A stretch of 64,000 nucleotides of DNA from an aff. Roholtiella sp. LEGE 12411 (GCF_015206995.1 NZ_JADEXR010000016.1:1-64000), one strand, 5' to 3'. Numbered from the stretch's first letter, positions 34,023-43,624 are shown. The notes: generated by a model not told the origin, from the sequence alone. Numbers and translations: made by a program.

Positions 34023-35990
34023 ATGAAAGCTATTTTTTGGAGTGTATCTCACTTTTACAGAAGGATGATCTCGTTGCTACCTACCGACGCTAACCGCCGT
34101 GTACCTTTGGCAGGTGAAACTTCTGCCTCACAACAAACGCATTTGTATAATTGGCGGGCTTCTCTATCCTCTCGCTGGCTTCACCCCTTGCTTTGCCTGA
34201 TGTGGTTTATCATCGGTATCAGCTTGCGCCTAGCCAACTTGACTGCAAAGCCTCCTTGGACTGATGAGTTTTCCACCTTAGTGTTTAGTTTGGGGAATAG
34301 TTTTTTAGAAGTACCCCTAGATCAAGCGATCGCCCCTGACATCTTATTGCAACCACTGCAACCACAACCCACCGCTAACATCCAAGACGTATGGGCGCAC
34401 TTGAGTCATGAGACTAATCATCCCCCACTTTACTTTTTCCTTGCTCACTGGTGGATGCAGTTATTTCCCACACAAGGAGGTCTAGTTTCTTTGTGGGGGG
34501 CGCGATCGCTTGCGGCTCTTTTCGGTGCTGTATCTATCCCAGCTATCTATACTTTAGGCTGGCTAAGCTTTCGCTCTCGCTTGGTTGGCCATTTAGCAGC
34601 TGCCATGATGGCAGTATCACCTTACGGCATTTTTCTAGCACAAGAAGCGCGTCATTACACTTTGGCAATTTTGTGGGTGATTGCTTCCCTCGCCTGTTTG
34701 GTAATTACCACACGTCACATCCAAAATCGCATACAACTACCCGTCTGGTTAGCAATTTCCTGGGTAGTAATTAATGCTTTGGGTATTGCTACTCATTACT
34801 TTTTCGCTCTCACACTCTGTGCTGAAGCTCTAGTTTTAATTGTTCTGGCTTGGCAATACCACACACAGTTTAAACAAGAGAAAACTGGGAATTGGTTCAA
34901 AAAATTCTCTCCATCTTTCTCTCCCTGGGGGCGCATTTATGCGGTTGCAATTGGCACTTTCGTCGCAGGTGCAGTTTGGCTACCAATATTTTTGCACAAC
35001 AGTTATGGCAGTAAACTGACAGATTGGATACAGCAACCACGTGTGGGATTTGCTTGGTTAAGCCCAATTTTCCAAGCTTTTGCGGCATGGATAACCATGA
35101 TTTACTTGCTACCAGTTGAAGCACCACAGTTAGCGATTGTAATTGGTTCTGGGCTGGTAATGCTGATGTTCTTGATTTGGGCAGCACCAATCCTAGTTCG
35201 TGGGCTGAAATTTCAGCTACGGCATTCAGAAAATCGCTTGATGACTCAAGTATTGGCTGGGGTAGTTGTAGGGGCGATCGCTTTATTTTTTATCTTTACG
35301 TACTTTCTTGGTATTGATTTGACAAGGGGTGCTCGTTATAACTTTGTTTACTTTCCGGCTGTCATGGTTTTACTAGGAGCAAGTCTCGCAGTTTGTTGGC
35401 ATTCTCCCAAAAAATTAATAGCAGAGAGAGATAAAAATAAATTGGGCGCTCAGCCTTCTTTGAAAAGGACTTCCAAAGAGATAGGCCAATGGAAAGAAGT
35501 CCGGAAATCGAAAATTGAGCCTTGGAACTTTAGGAGAATAACTGGTAAAAAAGCCGTGATGCTTATTTGGTTGATGGGATTTTTTAGCGCCGTAACAGTC
35601 ATCTGCAATCTTGGTTATCAAAAATATTATCGCCCTGACCTTTTTGCACAACTAATTCAACAAACATCCCAAGTTCCAGTACTGATTGCTACCACTCAAA
35701 TAACTCATGTACATATTGGGGAGATGATGGGAGTAGCCAGAGAGTTTAAAATGCAGAGTTCCCGCTTCCCAAATATTCTGTTTCTCCTCGCCCATCAAGA
35801 CCAAGACCCTAACGCTTCTACAATTGCTTTAGAAAAGAACTTAAAGAAGCTACCACGACCATTTGACTTGTGGCTGGTGAATTTTCGCGCTCCTGTAGCA
35901 GAAGAAGTCAAAAAATGTGTTGCTCATACCCAATCTTTGCCAGTAGTGAACGGCTATGAGTACAAAATTTATCATTGTGGGAAAAATTAA
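34023..35990 (+). CDS. Glycosyltransferase family 39-like membrane protein
   Basis: A 655-residue GT-C protein. The first membrane helix (LLCLMWFIIGISLRLANL) is followed by PPWTDEFSTLVFSLG, with the acidic DE pair of the catalytic loop. HETNHPPLYFFLAHWWM and FLAQEARHYTLAILW follow, which are typical of the family. At least ten hydrophobic segments and a lumenal-type C-terminal domain follow. It presumably transfers a sugar from a polyprenyl phosphate to a lipid or protein. The substrate is unknown. No clear Shine-Dalgarno is seen; an ATG at 34065 is an alternative start. Confidence 0.85.
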   Translation: MKAIFWSVSHFYRRMISLLPTDANRRVPLAGETSASQQTHLYNWRASLSSRWLHPLLCLMWFIIGISLRLANLTAKPPWTDEFSTLVFSLGNSFLEVPLDQAIAPDILLQPLQPQPTANIQDVWAHLSHETNHPPLYFFLAHWWMQLFPTQGGLVSLWGARSLAALFGAVSIPAIYTLGWLSFRSRLVGHLAAAMMAVSPYGIFLAQEARHYTLAILWVIASLACLVITTRHIQNRIQLPVWLAISWVVINALGIATHYFFALTLCAEALVLIVLAWQYHTQFKQEKTGNWFKKFSPSFSPWGRIYAVAIGTFVAGAVWLPIFLHNSYGSKLTDWIQQPRVGFAWLSPIFQAFAAWITMIYLLPVEAPQLAIVIGSGLVMLMFLIWAAPILVRGLKFQLRHSENRLMTQVLAGVVVGAIALFFIFTYFLGIDLTRGARYNFVYFPAVMVLLGASLAVCWHSPKKLIAERDKNKLGAQPSLKRTSKEIGQWKEVRKSKIEPWNFRRITGKKAVMLIWLMGFFSAVTVICNLGYQKYYRPDLFAQLIQQTSQVPVLIATTQITHVHIGEMMGVAREFKMQSSRFPNILFLLAHQDQDPNASTIALEKNLKKLPRPFDLWLVNFRAPVAEEVKKCVAHTQSLPVVNGYEYKIYHCGKN

Positions 35991-36001
35991 TCGCAGCAAA
36001 A

Positions 36002-36607
36002 TTACTTTTTGTAACTTTCTGGCACACCCACTGGCGACAAACCTGCGATCGCCCGTAAGTTTTGGCAACGAATCAACTCGGTAAAATTTAAACCAGAACG
36101 CCCTTCAATCTTAGCTACTGCTTCAATTGCAGATAACAGATGCTCCGCTGCTTCAGTTTCTGAGTAACCACGCCGTTGTGCTATCCGAATTCCTACAGCA
36201 TCGGCATTTAATTCTAACTCTTGAGACTTATTTGTGCGCCAAATGCGAACCAAGGCGATCGCGCTTAATCCCCCAGCCACAGCTATACCCACGACATCTG
36301 ACTGTGTTGATTCCACTAATCCACCCAAAAGTCCCGCCAGTACCACACCTTGATAAACATCGGGTTTAAACCATTTCACTCCCATCAACCAGCTAACCAT
36401 TTGCAATAACAGCAAATCACGTTGCGGCTTCGTCAGGCGACGCCACAAATCGAAGTTAATATATATGGGTCGTTCTCGATTCCAGGGTAGAGGAAAAGAA
36501 GCTTGCATTACCTTTGTCTGCTCTGGCTTACTAACGATTTTTGTCGTCATTCGACCAGAAGCAGGCATGACATCTAACAAACGGCGAATTTCAACATTTG
36601 GCTCCAT
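36002..36607 (-). CDS. DUF3318 domain protein
   Basis: A 201-residue cyanobacterial protein. It starts MEPNVEIRRLLDVMPASGRM, followed by RERPIYINFDLWRRL and two hydrophobic helices at about 95-118. Near residue 130, QELELNADAVGIRIAQRRGY looks like a relic of an M48-like peptidase helix (ELxADxxG) without the upstream HExxH, so it is probably not a peptidase. It converges with the GT39 gene, with 11 bases between the stops. Confidence 0.8.
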   Translation of the reverse strand: MEPNVEIRRLLDVMPASGRMTTKIVSKPEQTKVMQASFPLPWNRERPIYINFDLWRRLTKPQRDLLLLQMVSWLMGVKWFKPDVYQGVVLAGLLGGLVESTQSDVVGIAVAGGLSAIALVRIWRTNKSQELELNADAVGIRIAQRRGYSETEAAEHLLSAIEAVAKIEGRSGLNFTELIRCQNLRAIAGLSPVGVPESYKK

Positions 36608-36884
36608 ATTTTTAATTATTAGCCATAATATGCATGGTAACTAATTCTGCAAAAGATAAACTTTTCGTGTTAATCTTTGATTTGTAAAACGTTGTGATAG
36701 TTTTTCAAAAGAAATATTCTATTGGTGAAAACCTGGGCAAATTACGGTTTGCAAATAGAACAAACACTAAAAAAATACTGGTTGAGTGGTTTTATCAGAT
36801 GGCGGGATTTTATGGTATCCGTTTGCCCCCAAGTTCAAAACCTCCAAATTTAGGATAACCATTAAGATTACACTTTATAACTAC

Positions 36885-37145
36885 ATGGACGCTTTTGCTC
36901 CCATCCCGCCTGAATGGACGAACAAGGCAACACACGCTTACGATTTTTGTTGTCCTAACTGCCACTCAAGCAGCCTAGAAGCTGCAAAAGTTTGGCTGAA
37001 TCGGCGATCGCCTGTAATCACAGAAGACCGTCGCCGCAAATGGCAGGAGTTTTACTACTGTCATTGTGATTGTGTGTGGTGGGCTTGGAGTAGCGATCGC
37101 CCCCCAACAGATATATCTAATCAGCGAGATTATAATCCTACATAA
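36885..37145 (+). CDS. Small zinc-ribbon-like protein
   Basis: An 86-residue protein, MDAFAPIPPEWTNKATHAYD then FCCPNCHSSSLEAAKVWLNR, ending with YYCHCDCVWWAW. The CPNC and CHCDC pairs are suitable for one zinc site. The open frame extends to 36786, but the ATG at 36885 is the natural start. A terminator follows. The function is not known; the fold suggests nucleic-acid or protein binding. Confidence 0.7.
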   Translation: MDAFAPIPPEWTNKATHAYDFCCPNCHSSSLEAAKVWLNRRSPVITEDRRRKWQEFYYCHCDCVWWAWSSDRPPTDISNQRDYNPT

Positions 37146-37159
37146 CCCCATTTTTCCTA

Positions 37160-37186
37160 AACAAAAGCCCGCACCAAGGCGGGTTT
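37160..37186 (+). terminator. Rho-independent terminator
   Basis: AAGCCCGC-ACCAAG-GCGGGTTT forms a seven- to eight-base stem followed by TGTGTTT, 18 bases after the zinc-ribbon gene stop. Confidence 0.75.
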
Positions 37187-37207
37187 GTGTTTATCTGATT
37201 AGCTAAT

Positions 37208-37229
37208 GGTGAGCACTTAAGTACTCACC
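37208..37229. promoter_or_regulatory. 22-bp palindrome downstream of the porin
   Basis: GGTGAG-C-ACTTAAGT-A-CTCACC is palindromic at 20 of 22 positions and lies 19 bases past the porin stop. It lacks a T run, so it may be an mRNA-stabilising hairpin or a protein-binding site rather than a classical terminator. Confidence 0.5.
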
Positions 37230-37247
37230 ACTAACCCATAAACAATT

Positions 37248-38876
37248 TTAGAAAGTGAAGGTAGTACGTAGTGTACCTATATAAATAGTGTCATTTGCGT
37301 CGTTGTGTTCAGGATTGAATATCACCAATACACCAGGAGTAACGGCAATATTATCGGTGAGTTTCACTTTGTAGAGGGCTTCTGCATGATAAGAGGTGTC
37401 CGGATCTTCTCTACCCGCGATATCATTACTAGTGACTCTGGGTGATTGACCAAAGATCAAACCAAGCAAGTTGCCTTCTCTACCAAAGTCTTTAAGACCA
37501 ACAGTAGCAGCCCAGAAGAACAAGTCTGCATCACTACCTCTAGTTGCACCAGCTTCCGATTTTGCAGTTGTATAACCAACCCAACCACCAACAGTCAATT
37601 TAGAGCTGGGTTGGAAGGTAGCTTCTATCCCATAGTGGTTTGCTGAAGTAGCGACACCATTGCCAAAGGGACGAGCGGCGAAAGCACTACCTGTACTTCC
37701 TGTAAGGTTAATATCGTTGGGATTACCAGCAACCGTGAGGTCAGGATCTCTACCACCGTCATAAGTGTGGGCGTAGGTTAGACCGATGTTGAAAGCTTTG
37801 CTAGGTTGGAATGCTATCTGTCCAAAGGCTGCATAATCACCGTCGAAAACTCCGAAACCGTCGTTGGGGTTGCTAGATCTGGGAGCCAGATAAGCACCCG
37901 TCAAACTAAGAGCATCATTAGGATTGAAGGTAACAGTAACACCAGCACCACCAGCACCTTGGCGATAAATAGGGCTGAAACGTCCGTAGCGGGATAAAGC
38001 ACCTGAACCGCTGCTTCTGAAGTCAGGGTTAAAGACGTTGGTGTTCTCAAAAAACTCAGCGTTGTTAGCATCAATCTTGACTCTAATTGCGTCACTCAGG
38101 TTGAAAGCATAGTTAATTTTATCGATTTCAACACCGTTGCCAGTATCAGCCTCATAACCCAAGCGGGTCATGTTAGTACCCGTTACAGTATTATTTTGGA
38201 CAATATTACCGGCTTGTAAACGAACTTGCAACTTGTCTTTACCAGTGAAGCTGCTTTCTAAACTTAAACGTACGCGATCGGAGAAAACGGTATTGGAATT
38301 CAAGTCGGCACCGCCAGCTCTCTGATCTCCGAAAGCATCAGATACGTTGAAAATCGCTTCTCCAACCAATTTAGTAGTGGTGGAAAACTGATTAGCTTCA
38401 AGTTCAGATGTGCGAGCTTCTAGTCCATCAACGCGACCACGCAGGGTTGCTAGTTCGGCAGAAAATTCTTCTTGTAAACGCTGTAAGGTAGCTAGGTCTT
38501 GCTTAGTTACCAAGTCAGCTGTAGCTGTGGCAATCAGTTCATTAACGCGATCTAAACAGGCATTCAAGCCAGCAGCAAATTCATAACGGGTCAAAGCACG
38601 ATTACCACGATAAGTACCATTGGGATAACCTGCAATACAGCCGTATCGCTCAACTAGGGACTGCAAAGCTTGGAATGCCCAGTCTGTGGGCTGTACATCC
38701 GAGAACTGAGAAACGGATGTTACCTGACCAAAGCTATTAGACTCTTCTTGAGACAACTGGGCAACAGTTGTTACCTGTTCTTTGGTTTCCCCAGCTAAAG
38801 TGCTGTTAGCAGCAAAAAATGTGGCTGCGAAAATGACTGGACTGACCTTCAACACATTCCAAAATAGTTTTGTCAT
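37248..38876 (-). CDS. SLH-domain OprB-type porin (iron uptake porin family)
   Basis: A 542-residue outer-membrane porin. The signal peptide (MTKLFWNVLKVSPVIFAATF... cut after STLAG) is followed by one S-layer homology domain (FSDVQPTDWAFQALQSLVER, GYPNGTYRGNRALTRYEFA). Next come a coiled coil (LATLQRLQEEFSAELATLRG) and an OprB-like beta-barrel with alternating aromatic strands to the terminal LRTTFTF. The terminal Phe is the usual outer-membrane assembly signal. Relatives (SomA/SomB-type) bind cell-wall polysaccharide through SLH and admit small solutes. The ATG at 38876 is chosen to give a proper signal peptide. Confidence 0.9.
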   Translation of the reverse strand: MTKLFWNVLKVSPVIFAATFFAANSTLAGETKEQVTTVAQLSQEESNSFGQVTSVSQFSDVQPTDWAFQALQSLVERYGCIAGYPNGTYRGNRALTRYEFAAGLNACLDRVNELIATATADLVTKQDLATLQRLQEEFSAELATLRGRVDGLEARTSELEANQFSTTTKLVGEAIFNVSDAFGDQRAGGADLNSNTVFSDRVRLSLESSFTGKDKLQVRLQAGNIVQNNTVTGTNMTRLGYEADTGNGVEIDKINYAFNLSDAIRVKIDANNAEFFENTNVFNPDFRSSGSGALSRYGRFSPIYRQGAGGAGVTVTFNPNDALSLTGAYLAPRSSNPNDGFGVFDGDYAAFGQIAFQPSKAFNIGLTYAHTYDGGRDPDLTVAGNPNDINLTGSTGSAFAARPFGNGVATSANHYGIEATFQPSSKLTVGGWVGYTTAKSEAGATRGSDADLFFWAATVGLKDFGREGNLLGLIFGQSPRVTSNDIAGREDPDTSYHAEALYKVKLTDNIAVTPGVLVIFNPEHNDANDTIYIGTLRTTFTF

Positions 38877-39018
38877 GTTTTTACTCTCACTCACACCTAA
38901 TAAGTTCAATTCATGGTAAAATTACAAGAAAAAGTTTTTCAGGAATTATACCCACAATTTCAGCATTAATTATACCTTATTTCCAGCAATTATCACAAGT
39001 CAAGGCTACAGTTTTGAA

Positions 39019-39627
39019 CTATAGTTTAGTTAATTGCTTTGGTAAACGCAGAACAATGCGACGTTTGTGGCGTAAAAGTGCTCCCTGTTCCTCAAACTGC
39101 TGTAATAAACGCGTCACGGTTACTCGTGTAGTATTTAATACCTCTGCTATTTCTTGATGAGTAACATTTAGGTCGATTAGCTTGCCTTGTTCTACGTCAC
39201 GACCAAATTTTTCACTTAACCACACTAAAAATTGCCATAGACGTAACGACATAGGTTTGCGATGTACTATGCTTAACAGTTCTTCTGCCTGCTGAATGTG
39301 AGATAACAAAGCATTGACATCTTGATGCCAAAGATGAGGTGGTACAATGCTAACTTCCACGCTTGTAAGACACTCAATCTGGTAAGGCATGACTTTAGAA
39401 AAAGAATAACCAATCAGATCCTCTGGCCCCCAATAACCTAGAGTTACAAATGTTCCGTCTTCACTCCAGGTTAAGGTACGAACTGCTCCGCGCTCAATGC
39501 GCCAAAGCACGTTCTTCTGAGGTGGAATAACTTCTCGACGGGTAAATAGACGTTGAGATAACTGTCCGCCTAAAACAGAGTTATTTGACGCGACAGAATA
39601 ATTAGGAGTAAAACTTGTGGAATACAT
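39019..39627 (-). CDS. Crp/Fnr-family transcriptional regulator
   Basis: A 202-residue regulator with a short cNMP-like roll (IPPQKNVLWRIERGAVRTLTW) and a C-terminal winged HTH (VTHQEIAEVLNTTRVTVTRLL, then QQFEEQGALL). It lacks the cAMP-binding signature, so its ligand is unknown. It lies upstream of the porin on the same strand with a 142-base gap, and may regulate it. Confidence 0.88.
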   Translation of the reverse strand: MYSTSFTPNYSVASNNSVLGGQLSQRLFTRREVIPPQKNVLWRIERGAVRTLTWSEDGTFVTLGYWGPEDLIGYSFSKVMPYQIECLTSVEVSIVPPHLWHQDVNALLSHIQQAEELLSIVHRKPMSLRLWQFLVWLSEKFGRDVEQGKLIDLNVTHQEIAEVLNTTRVTVTRLLQQFEEQGALLRHKRRIVLRLPKQLTKL

Positions 39628-39993
39628 GATTGCAGGGTTTGAGAGAGCGGAACCATTTGATTAATTTAAAATTTATCGGATGTGTCCTGGTAATTTTCTA
39701 TAAGCCATGATTTTATGCTGAATAACTTCAGGATCATTGAATACTAGTACCTGTAATTAGCAAATTTAGCCTAAAGATAAAGATACAGATGCTATTAAAC
39801 AGTCAACTCTGGTTACTTTAATCGTGTAAGTTTAAGAATAGGTAAGCTTTTAGTGAAATATATGTTAGTTAACTAATTTTTAATCTTTTGTAAAACAAAA
39901 TTCATTAAGTAATTTTTTCAAAACAAGTATTAAATACAACTTATAGATCAGATAAAACATCGGAGACAGTCGCCTGAATTGAGAAATTTTTAT

Positions 39994-40065
39994 TTTGTCA
40001 TTCTGAGCAAAACGCAGTGTAGAGAAGCATCTAGTGAGATTATTCTCTACGCTCAGAATGACAAA
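39994..40065. repeat. 72-bp palindromic element (TTTGTCATTCTGAGC ends)
   Basis: TTTGTCATTCTGAGC and GCTCAGAATGACAAA are perfect 15-base terminal arms. Inside, GTAGAGAA and TTCTCTAC form a second pair. Elements with GTCATTCTGAG ends are widespread in cyanobacterial genomes and behave like MITEs. Apart from this element and the next palindrome, the gap 39628-40236 holds nothing recognisable. Confidence 0.85.
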
Positions 40066-40130
40066 CAATGACAACCTTGATAAGCTGATGCGCGTCTAGA
40101 TCAAATATTCTTATGCTTAGGATGTCCAAG

Positions 40131-40184
40131 GTCAAGAGTCAAAAGTCCAAACTAGCCTTTGACTGTGGACTTTTGACTCTTGAC
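40131..40184. repeat. GTCAAGAGTCAAAAGTCCA inverted repeat
   Basis: Perfect 19-base arms (40131-40149 and 40166-40184) with a 16-base loop, just downstream of phoU. The strong stem could act as a transcription barrier for the pho operon. The sequence belongs to the same GTCAAAAGTC family as repeats near 29.7 and 30.4 kb. Confidence 0.8.
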
Positions 40185-40236
40185 AACCTAAGCGCGAAAT
40201 ATATAATTTAAATGCGTAACAGCTTATAAGCTCTAA

Positions 40237-40908
40237 TTAAGAGCGTTGACCAGTGACAATGTATGCCACTCTTTGACCAATATTAGTAGCGTGATCTGCC
40301 ATGCGTTCTAGACAACGAATTGCCAGCGCCAGCAGCACAATTGGCTCGACAACTCCTTGAATATCTCGTTGATGGGCTAAAGTCTGATAAACACGCTCAT
40401 AGGCATCATCTACAGTATCATCCAAGTGCTTTAAACTTCGCCCACCAGCTTCATCCAAATCTGCTAAAGCCCCCAAGCTAGTTGCTAGCATTGCTTGCGC
40501 GTGAAGAGACATGGCCTCAATCTCTGATAAACACGTATGAGGCGGATAAGGAAAAATTTTAATTGCAATCTCAGCTAAATCCTTAGCATAGTCGCCAATA
40601 CGCTCTAAGTCTCGCACAAGCTGCATAAAGGCACTCAAGCATCGTAAATCTTGAGCGGTAGGCGCTTGTAGGGTCATGATTGCTGTACAGTCTGATTCTA
40701 TTTGTCTATAAAAGCGATCAATTTTTTTATCTAACCGGGGAAGTTTCTCTGCGGTTGTTAAGTTGCGGGCAAATAAGGCTTGGTGGCTGAGGCGAAATGA
40801 GTTTTCTACCAAAGCTCCCATGCTCAATACATCCCGCTCTAAGCGCCTCATGGCGCGCGCCAGCTGGTGTGATCTTTGAGGATCGGGACTGTAATGGACA
40901 GCTTTCAC
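40237..40908 (-). CDS. phoU: Phosphate signalling protein PhoU
   Basis: A 223-residue protein of two three-helix bundles, each with the metal-binding E/DxxxD motif (DLERIGDYAKDLAEIA at about 100-115 and CLERMADHATNIGQRVAYI near the C-terminus). PhoU links the Pst transporter to the SphS/PhoR kinase and keeps the regulon off when phosphate is sufficient. It starts with GTG, 28 bases after sphS, as the last gene of the sphR-sphS-phoU unit. Confidence 0.95.
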   Translation of the reverse strand: MKAVHYSPDPQRSHQLARAMRRLERDVLSMGALVENSFRLSHQALFARNLTTAEKLPRLDKKIDRFYRQIESDCTAIMTLQAPTAQDLRCLSAFMQLVRDLERIGDYAKDLAEIAIKIFPYPPHTCLSEIEAMSLHAQAMLATSLGALADLDEAGGRSLKHLDDTVDDAYERVYQTLAHQRDIQGVVEPIVLLALAIRCLERMADHATNIGQRVAYIVTGQRS

Positions 40909-40936
40909 ACTTGTAGTCTAAAACGTGAAGATACTA

Positions 40937-42268
40937 TTAACTATAGTCTTGGCTTTGGGAGTTTGCCATAACTTCCGGAAGTTGGAGTTGTATCCATGCA
41001 CCACCAGTTTCTGGATGGTTCATAGCTTTGATTGAACCACCGTGGGCGAGAACAATTTGCCAGACGATCGCCAAACCCAACCCATTACCAACAATCGTTC
41101 CTATGGAATTACTTTCTGGCAACGGGGAATGAGTCCGCGCTTTATCTCCTCGGTAAAATCGTTCAAAAACATGGGGTAAATCTGCTTGCGAAAAACCTAC
41201 TCCAGAATCAATAAGATTTATTTCCACAGTTGGGTAAGCAGGATTGCCCTGATCAGTATCCTCTTTTGATAAGATTTTTGCTTGGACGTGAATGATTGTC
41301 TGAGGAAGACTGTACTTAATGCTGTTGTCCAGCAAGTTTAGAAAAACCTGGTAAATGCGGGCTTGATCTGCTTTAATCCAAAGATGATCGGGGCCAGAAT
41401 AGGTAAGAGACAGATTTTGCCGCTGTGCCAACGGTTCTAGTGTTTCCCACACAGATGCAATTAGCGATCGCAATTCCACAGATTCAGCTTGCAATTGAAT
41501 AGCTGGATTTGCTTCTATTTGAGTCAGTTCTAACCAGCTTTGTACCAAGTTAATCAGCCGATCAACTTCCTGCATCAGGCGGTTAATCCAGCGATTTAAA
41601 GGTGGTTCCAAACGGTTTTGTAACGTTTCCACAACCAGACGAATCGAAGTTAGTGGTGTTCTCAGTTCGTGAGCTAGATCAGAAAAAGAACGATCTCGTG
41701 CTTGATGTATATCCAGCAGAGGTTGACGATTTTCTAAAAATACTCCTACTTGTCCTTGGGGTAGAGGTAAGCTAGACGCCCGCAAAGTGAGAGATTTTAT
41801 TGTTTGCATCTCTGCGGCATTATCACAAGAAGGATGAAATACCCACTCCTTCTTTTGGGGTTTTTGCCAATCACGAGTTTGCTCAATTAAATGATCAAGT
41901 TCATAAGACCGTACTAACTCTAGCAACAAGCGCACTTGTCCTGGTTGCCATCTTTGCAAGTACAAAATCTCCTGCGCCTGCTTATTGCACCACAACAGTT
42001 GATTTTCCTCATCCACCTGCAAATATCCCACTGGTGCAAAATCTAACAGATCTTGATAAGTTTGTAACGACTGCTGCAAATCTTGCCGCAGCTGCTTCAC
42101 CATTGCTACTTTTTGCCAAAGGCTAGGTATAAGTGGCACATCCACCTTAGTATAGCGGCAGGATAGCGGTTGGAGTACTTGCCCCAGGTAGCGGTTCAAT
42201 TTAACCTGTTGCCAAACCCAAAACCCAATGCCTATCGCCAAGCCCAAAAAAAATCCCAGTAAGAGCAT
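40937..42268 (-). CDS. sphS: Phosphate-sensing histidine kinase SphS (PhoR-like)
   Basis: A 443-residue membrane-anchored kinase. One N-terminal hydrophobic helix (residues 1-20), a PAS domain (about 72-180, LLDFAPVGYLQVDEENQLLWCN) and the HisKA box FSDLAHELRTPLTS with His200 are seen. The HATPase_c domain has N box NLLDNSIKY, G1 IDSGVGF and G2 GNGLGLAIVW. All are intact. It phosphorylates SphR under phosphate limitation. It sits between sphR (52-base gap) and phoU. Confidence 0.93.
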   Translation of the reverse strand: MLLLGFFLGLAIGIGFWVWQQVKLNRYLGQVLQPLSCRYTKVDVPLIPSLWQKVAMVKQLRQDLQQSLQTYQDLLDFAPVGYLQVDEENQLLWCNKQAQEILYLQRWQPGQVRLLLELVRSYELDHLIEQTRDWQKPQKKEWVFHPSCDNAAEMQTIKSLTLRASSLPLPQGQVGVFLENRQPLLDIHQARDRSFSDLAHELRTPLTSIRLVVETLQNRLEPPLNRWINRLMQEVDRLINLVQSWLELTQIEANPAIQLQAESVELRSLIASVWETLEPLAQRQNLSLTYSGPDHLWIKADQARIYQVFLNLLDNSIKYSLPQTIIHVQAKILSKEDTDQGNPAYPTVEINLIDSGVGFSQADLPHVFERFYRGDKARTHSPLPESNSIGTIVGNGLGLAIVWQIVLAHGGSIKAMNHPETGGAWIQLQLPEVMANSQSQDYS

Positions 42269-42321
42269 TTGAGTTGTTAGTTTCTTGGTGATTACTAAAA
42301 ACTAGCAACTATCTCAACCAA

Positions 42322-43083
42322 TTATCCAAATCTATAGCCAAAACCTCTCACAGTCACAATATATTCAGGGTGACTGGGGTTTTGCTCTAATTTTTCGCGT
42401 AACCAGCGGATGTGAACGTCTACAGTTTTACTATCCCCGACGAAATCCGGCCCCCAAACCTGATCCAGCAATTGCTCCCGCGACCATACCCGACGAGCAT
42501 AACTCATGAACAGTTCCAGCAAGCGGAACTCTTTAGGGGACAAACTCACCTCTTGACCGCGAACCAGTACGCGGCACTCTTGAGGGTTCAAGGCAACATC
42601 TTTATACTTTAACACAGGTAATTGTGGCAAAGTACTTAAACGTTGGCGGCGGAGTAAAGCTCGACAACGCGCTACTAGCTCGCGCATACTAAAGGGTTTG
42701 GTAAGATAATCATCTGCCCCTACTTCTAACCCCAGAACTCGGTCTGTTTCACTACCCTTGGCGCTAAGCATTAAAATTGGTACTGGGTTTCCTTGATGAC
42801 GCAGCAAGCGGCAAATATCTAGCCCATTGATTTGAGGCAGCATCAAATCAAGAATGATCAAATCAAAGGGAAGATCTCCTGAGTTGGGTTCAAAATTTTT
42901 GAGATACTCTATGGCAGACCGCCCATCAGGGGCAGTTATTACACCATAACCTTCCTCTTCCAATGCTACAGCTAGCATTTCCTGAATTAGTTCTTCATCT
43001 TCTACTACTAGAATACGGCTGGTTTGCCCGATGTCGGCTCTGGTAGAATACTTTGTCGATTCACTAGTATACATTGATATCAT
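42322..43083 (-). CDS. sphR: Phosphate response regulator SphR (PhoB-like)
   Basis: An OmpR/PhoB-class response regulator of about 253 residues. The receiver domain has VVEDEEL, phospho-acceptor Asp in LIILDLMLPQ, Thr/Ser LMLSAKG and Lys TKPFSMRELVARC. The winged-helix domain includes LSPKEFRLLELFM and a recognition helix in SKTVDVHIRWLREKL, then VRGFGYRFG. It binds Pho boxes upstream of phosphate-starvation genes. The start is ATG 43083 or 43074; the TTG at 43110 is unlikely. Confidence 0.93.
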   Translation of the reverse strand: MISMYTSESTKYSTRADIGQTSRILVVEDEELIQEMLAVALEEEGYGVITAPDGRSAIEYLKNFEPNSGDLPFDLIILDLMLPQINGLDICRLLRHQGNPVPILMLSAKGSETDRVLGLEVGADDYLTKPFSMRELVARCRALLRRQRLSTLPQLPVLKYKDVALNPQECRVLVRGQEVSLSPKEFRLLELFMSYARRVWSREQLLDQVWGPDFVGDSKTVDVHIRWLREKLEQNPSHPEYIVTVRGFGYRFG

Positions 43084-43524
43084 AAAACTCTGGGACTGTA
43101 TTTGTATCAATATGGCAATTGAGTCAATTATCTAGTCTCAGTGCATCCACACTTTTAGGGTAGAGAATTTCTTGACAATACGTAACATATATAACAGTAG
43201 CCTCTATATTGTAAATCAATGTGGCTGCAAGCCACCAATGGTATTTGTATCTTTATAATTCTTGGAATTACCAAATAAATTTGATGCTGTCTTGACAATA
43301 GGAGATGAGTTTAAGGGCATTGTTTTAGTACAAAAATACTATGCTTTTAATACTGCACTAAATAATTAAGTCCATAACCAAGTGTTATCTGTATAATTAA
43401 TCATTCCAGTATTTATACTGCGCTAAAAATGCTAGTTTTAAGGCTACCTTGATGTCTGCATCAAGTATTTCTTGGTATGACTTGCTATCCCATAGTTCAT
43501 TGTTTTTTTAAAGGAGTTGAAGTT

Positions 43525-43584
43525 ATGACTAAAGTTACAGTTAAGGACAGCAAACAACAACTAATACAACCATTTGTTTCATAG
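43525..43584 (+). CDS. 19-residue peptide ORF with strong Shine-Dalgarno
   Basis: AAAGGAG at 43510-43516 lies eight bases before an ATG that opens MTKVTVKDSKQQLIQPFVS and then a TAG. The TAG is inside the left arm of a palindromic repeat, as if the repeat had been inserted into a longer gene. The peptide looks like the start of a small-protein or RiPP leader (Lys-rich start, QPFV segment), but the match is slight. It could also be a regulatory leader peptide. No modification enzyme is nearby. Confidence 0.4.
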   Translation: MTKVTVKDSKQQLIQPFVS

Positions 43585-43610
43585 AGACGTAGCTCTAATT
43601 ACGTCTCTAT
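43581..43610. repeat. ATAGAGACGTA stem-loop overlapping the tiny ORF stop
   Basis: ATAGAGACGTA and TACGTCTCTAT are perfect 11-base arms with an eight-base loop. It is related to the GAGACGTTGCA palindrome at 4812-4860. It supplies the stop codon of the 19-residue ORF. Confidence 0.75.
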
Positions 43611-43624
43611 AAATAACTATGATC

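Noticed and set aside
39880-40074. A 64-codon minus-strand frame
   Set aside because: Its start lies in the TTTGTCATTCTGAGC palindromic element and the rest is low-complexity; not a gene.
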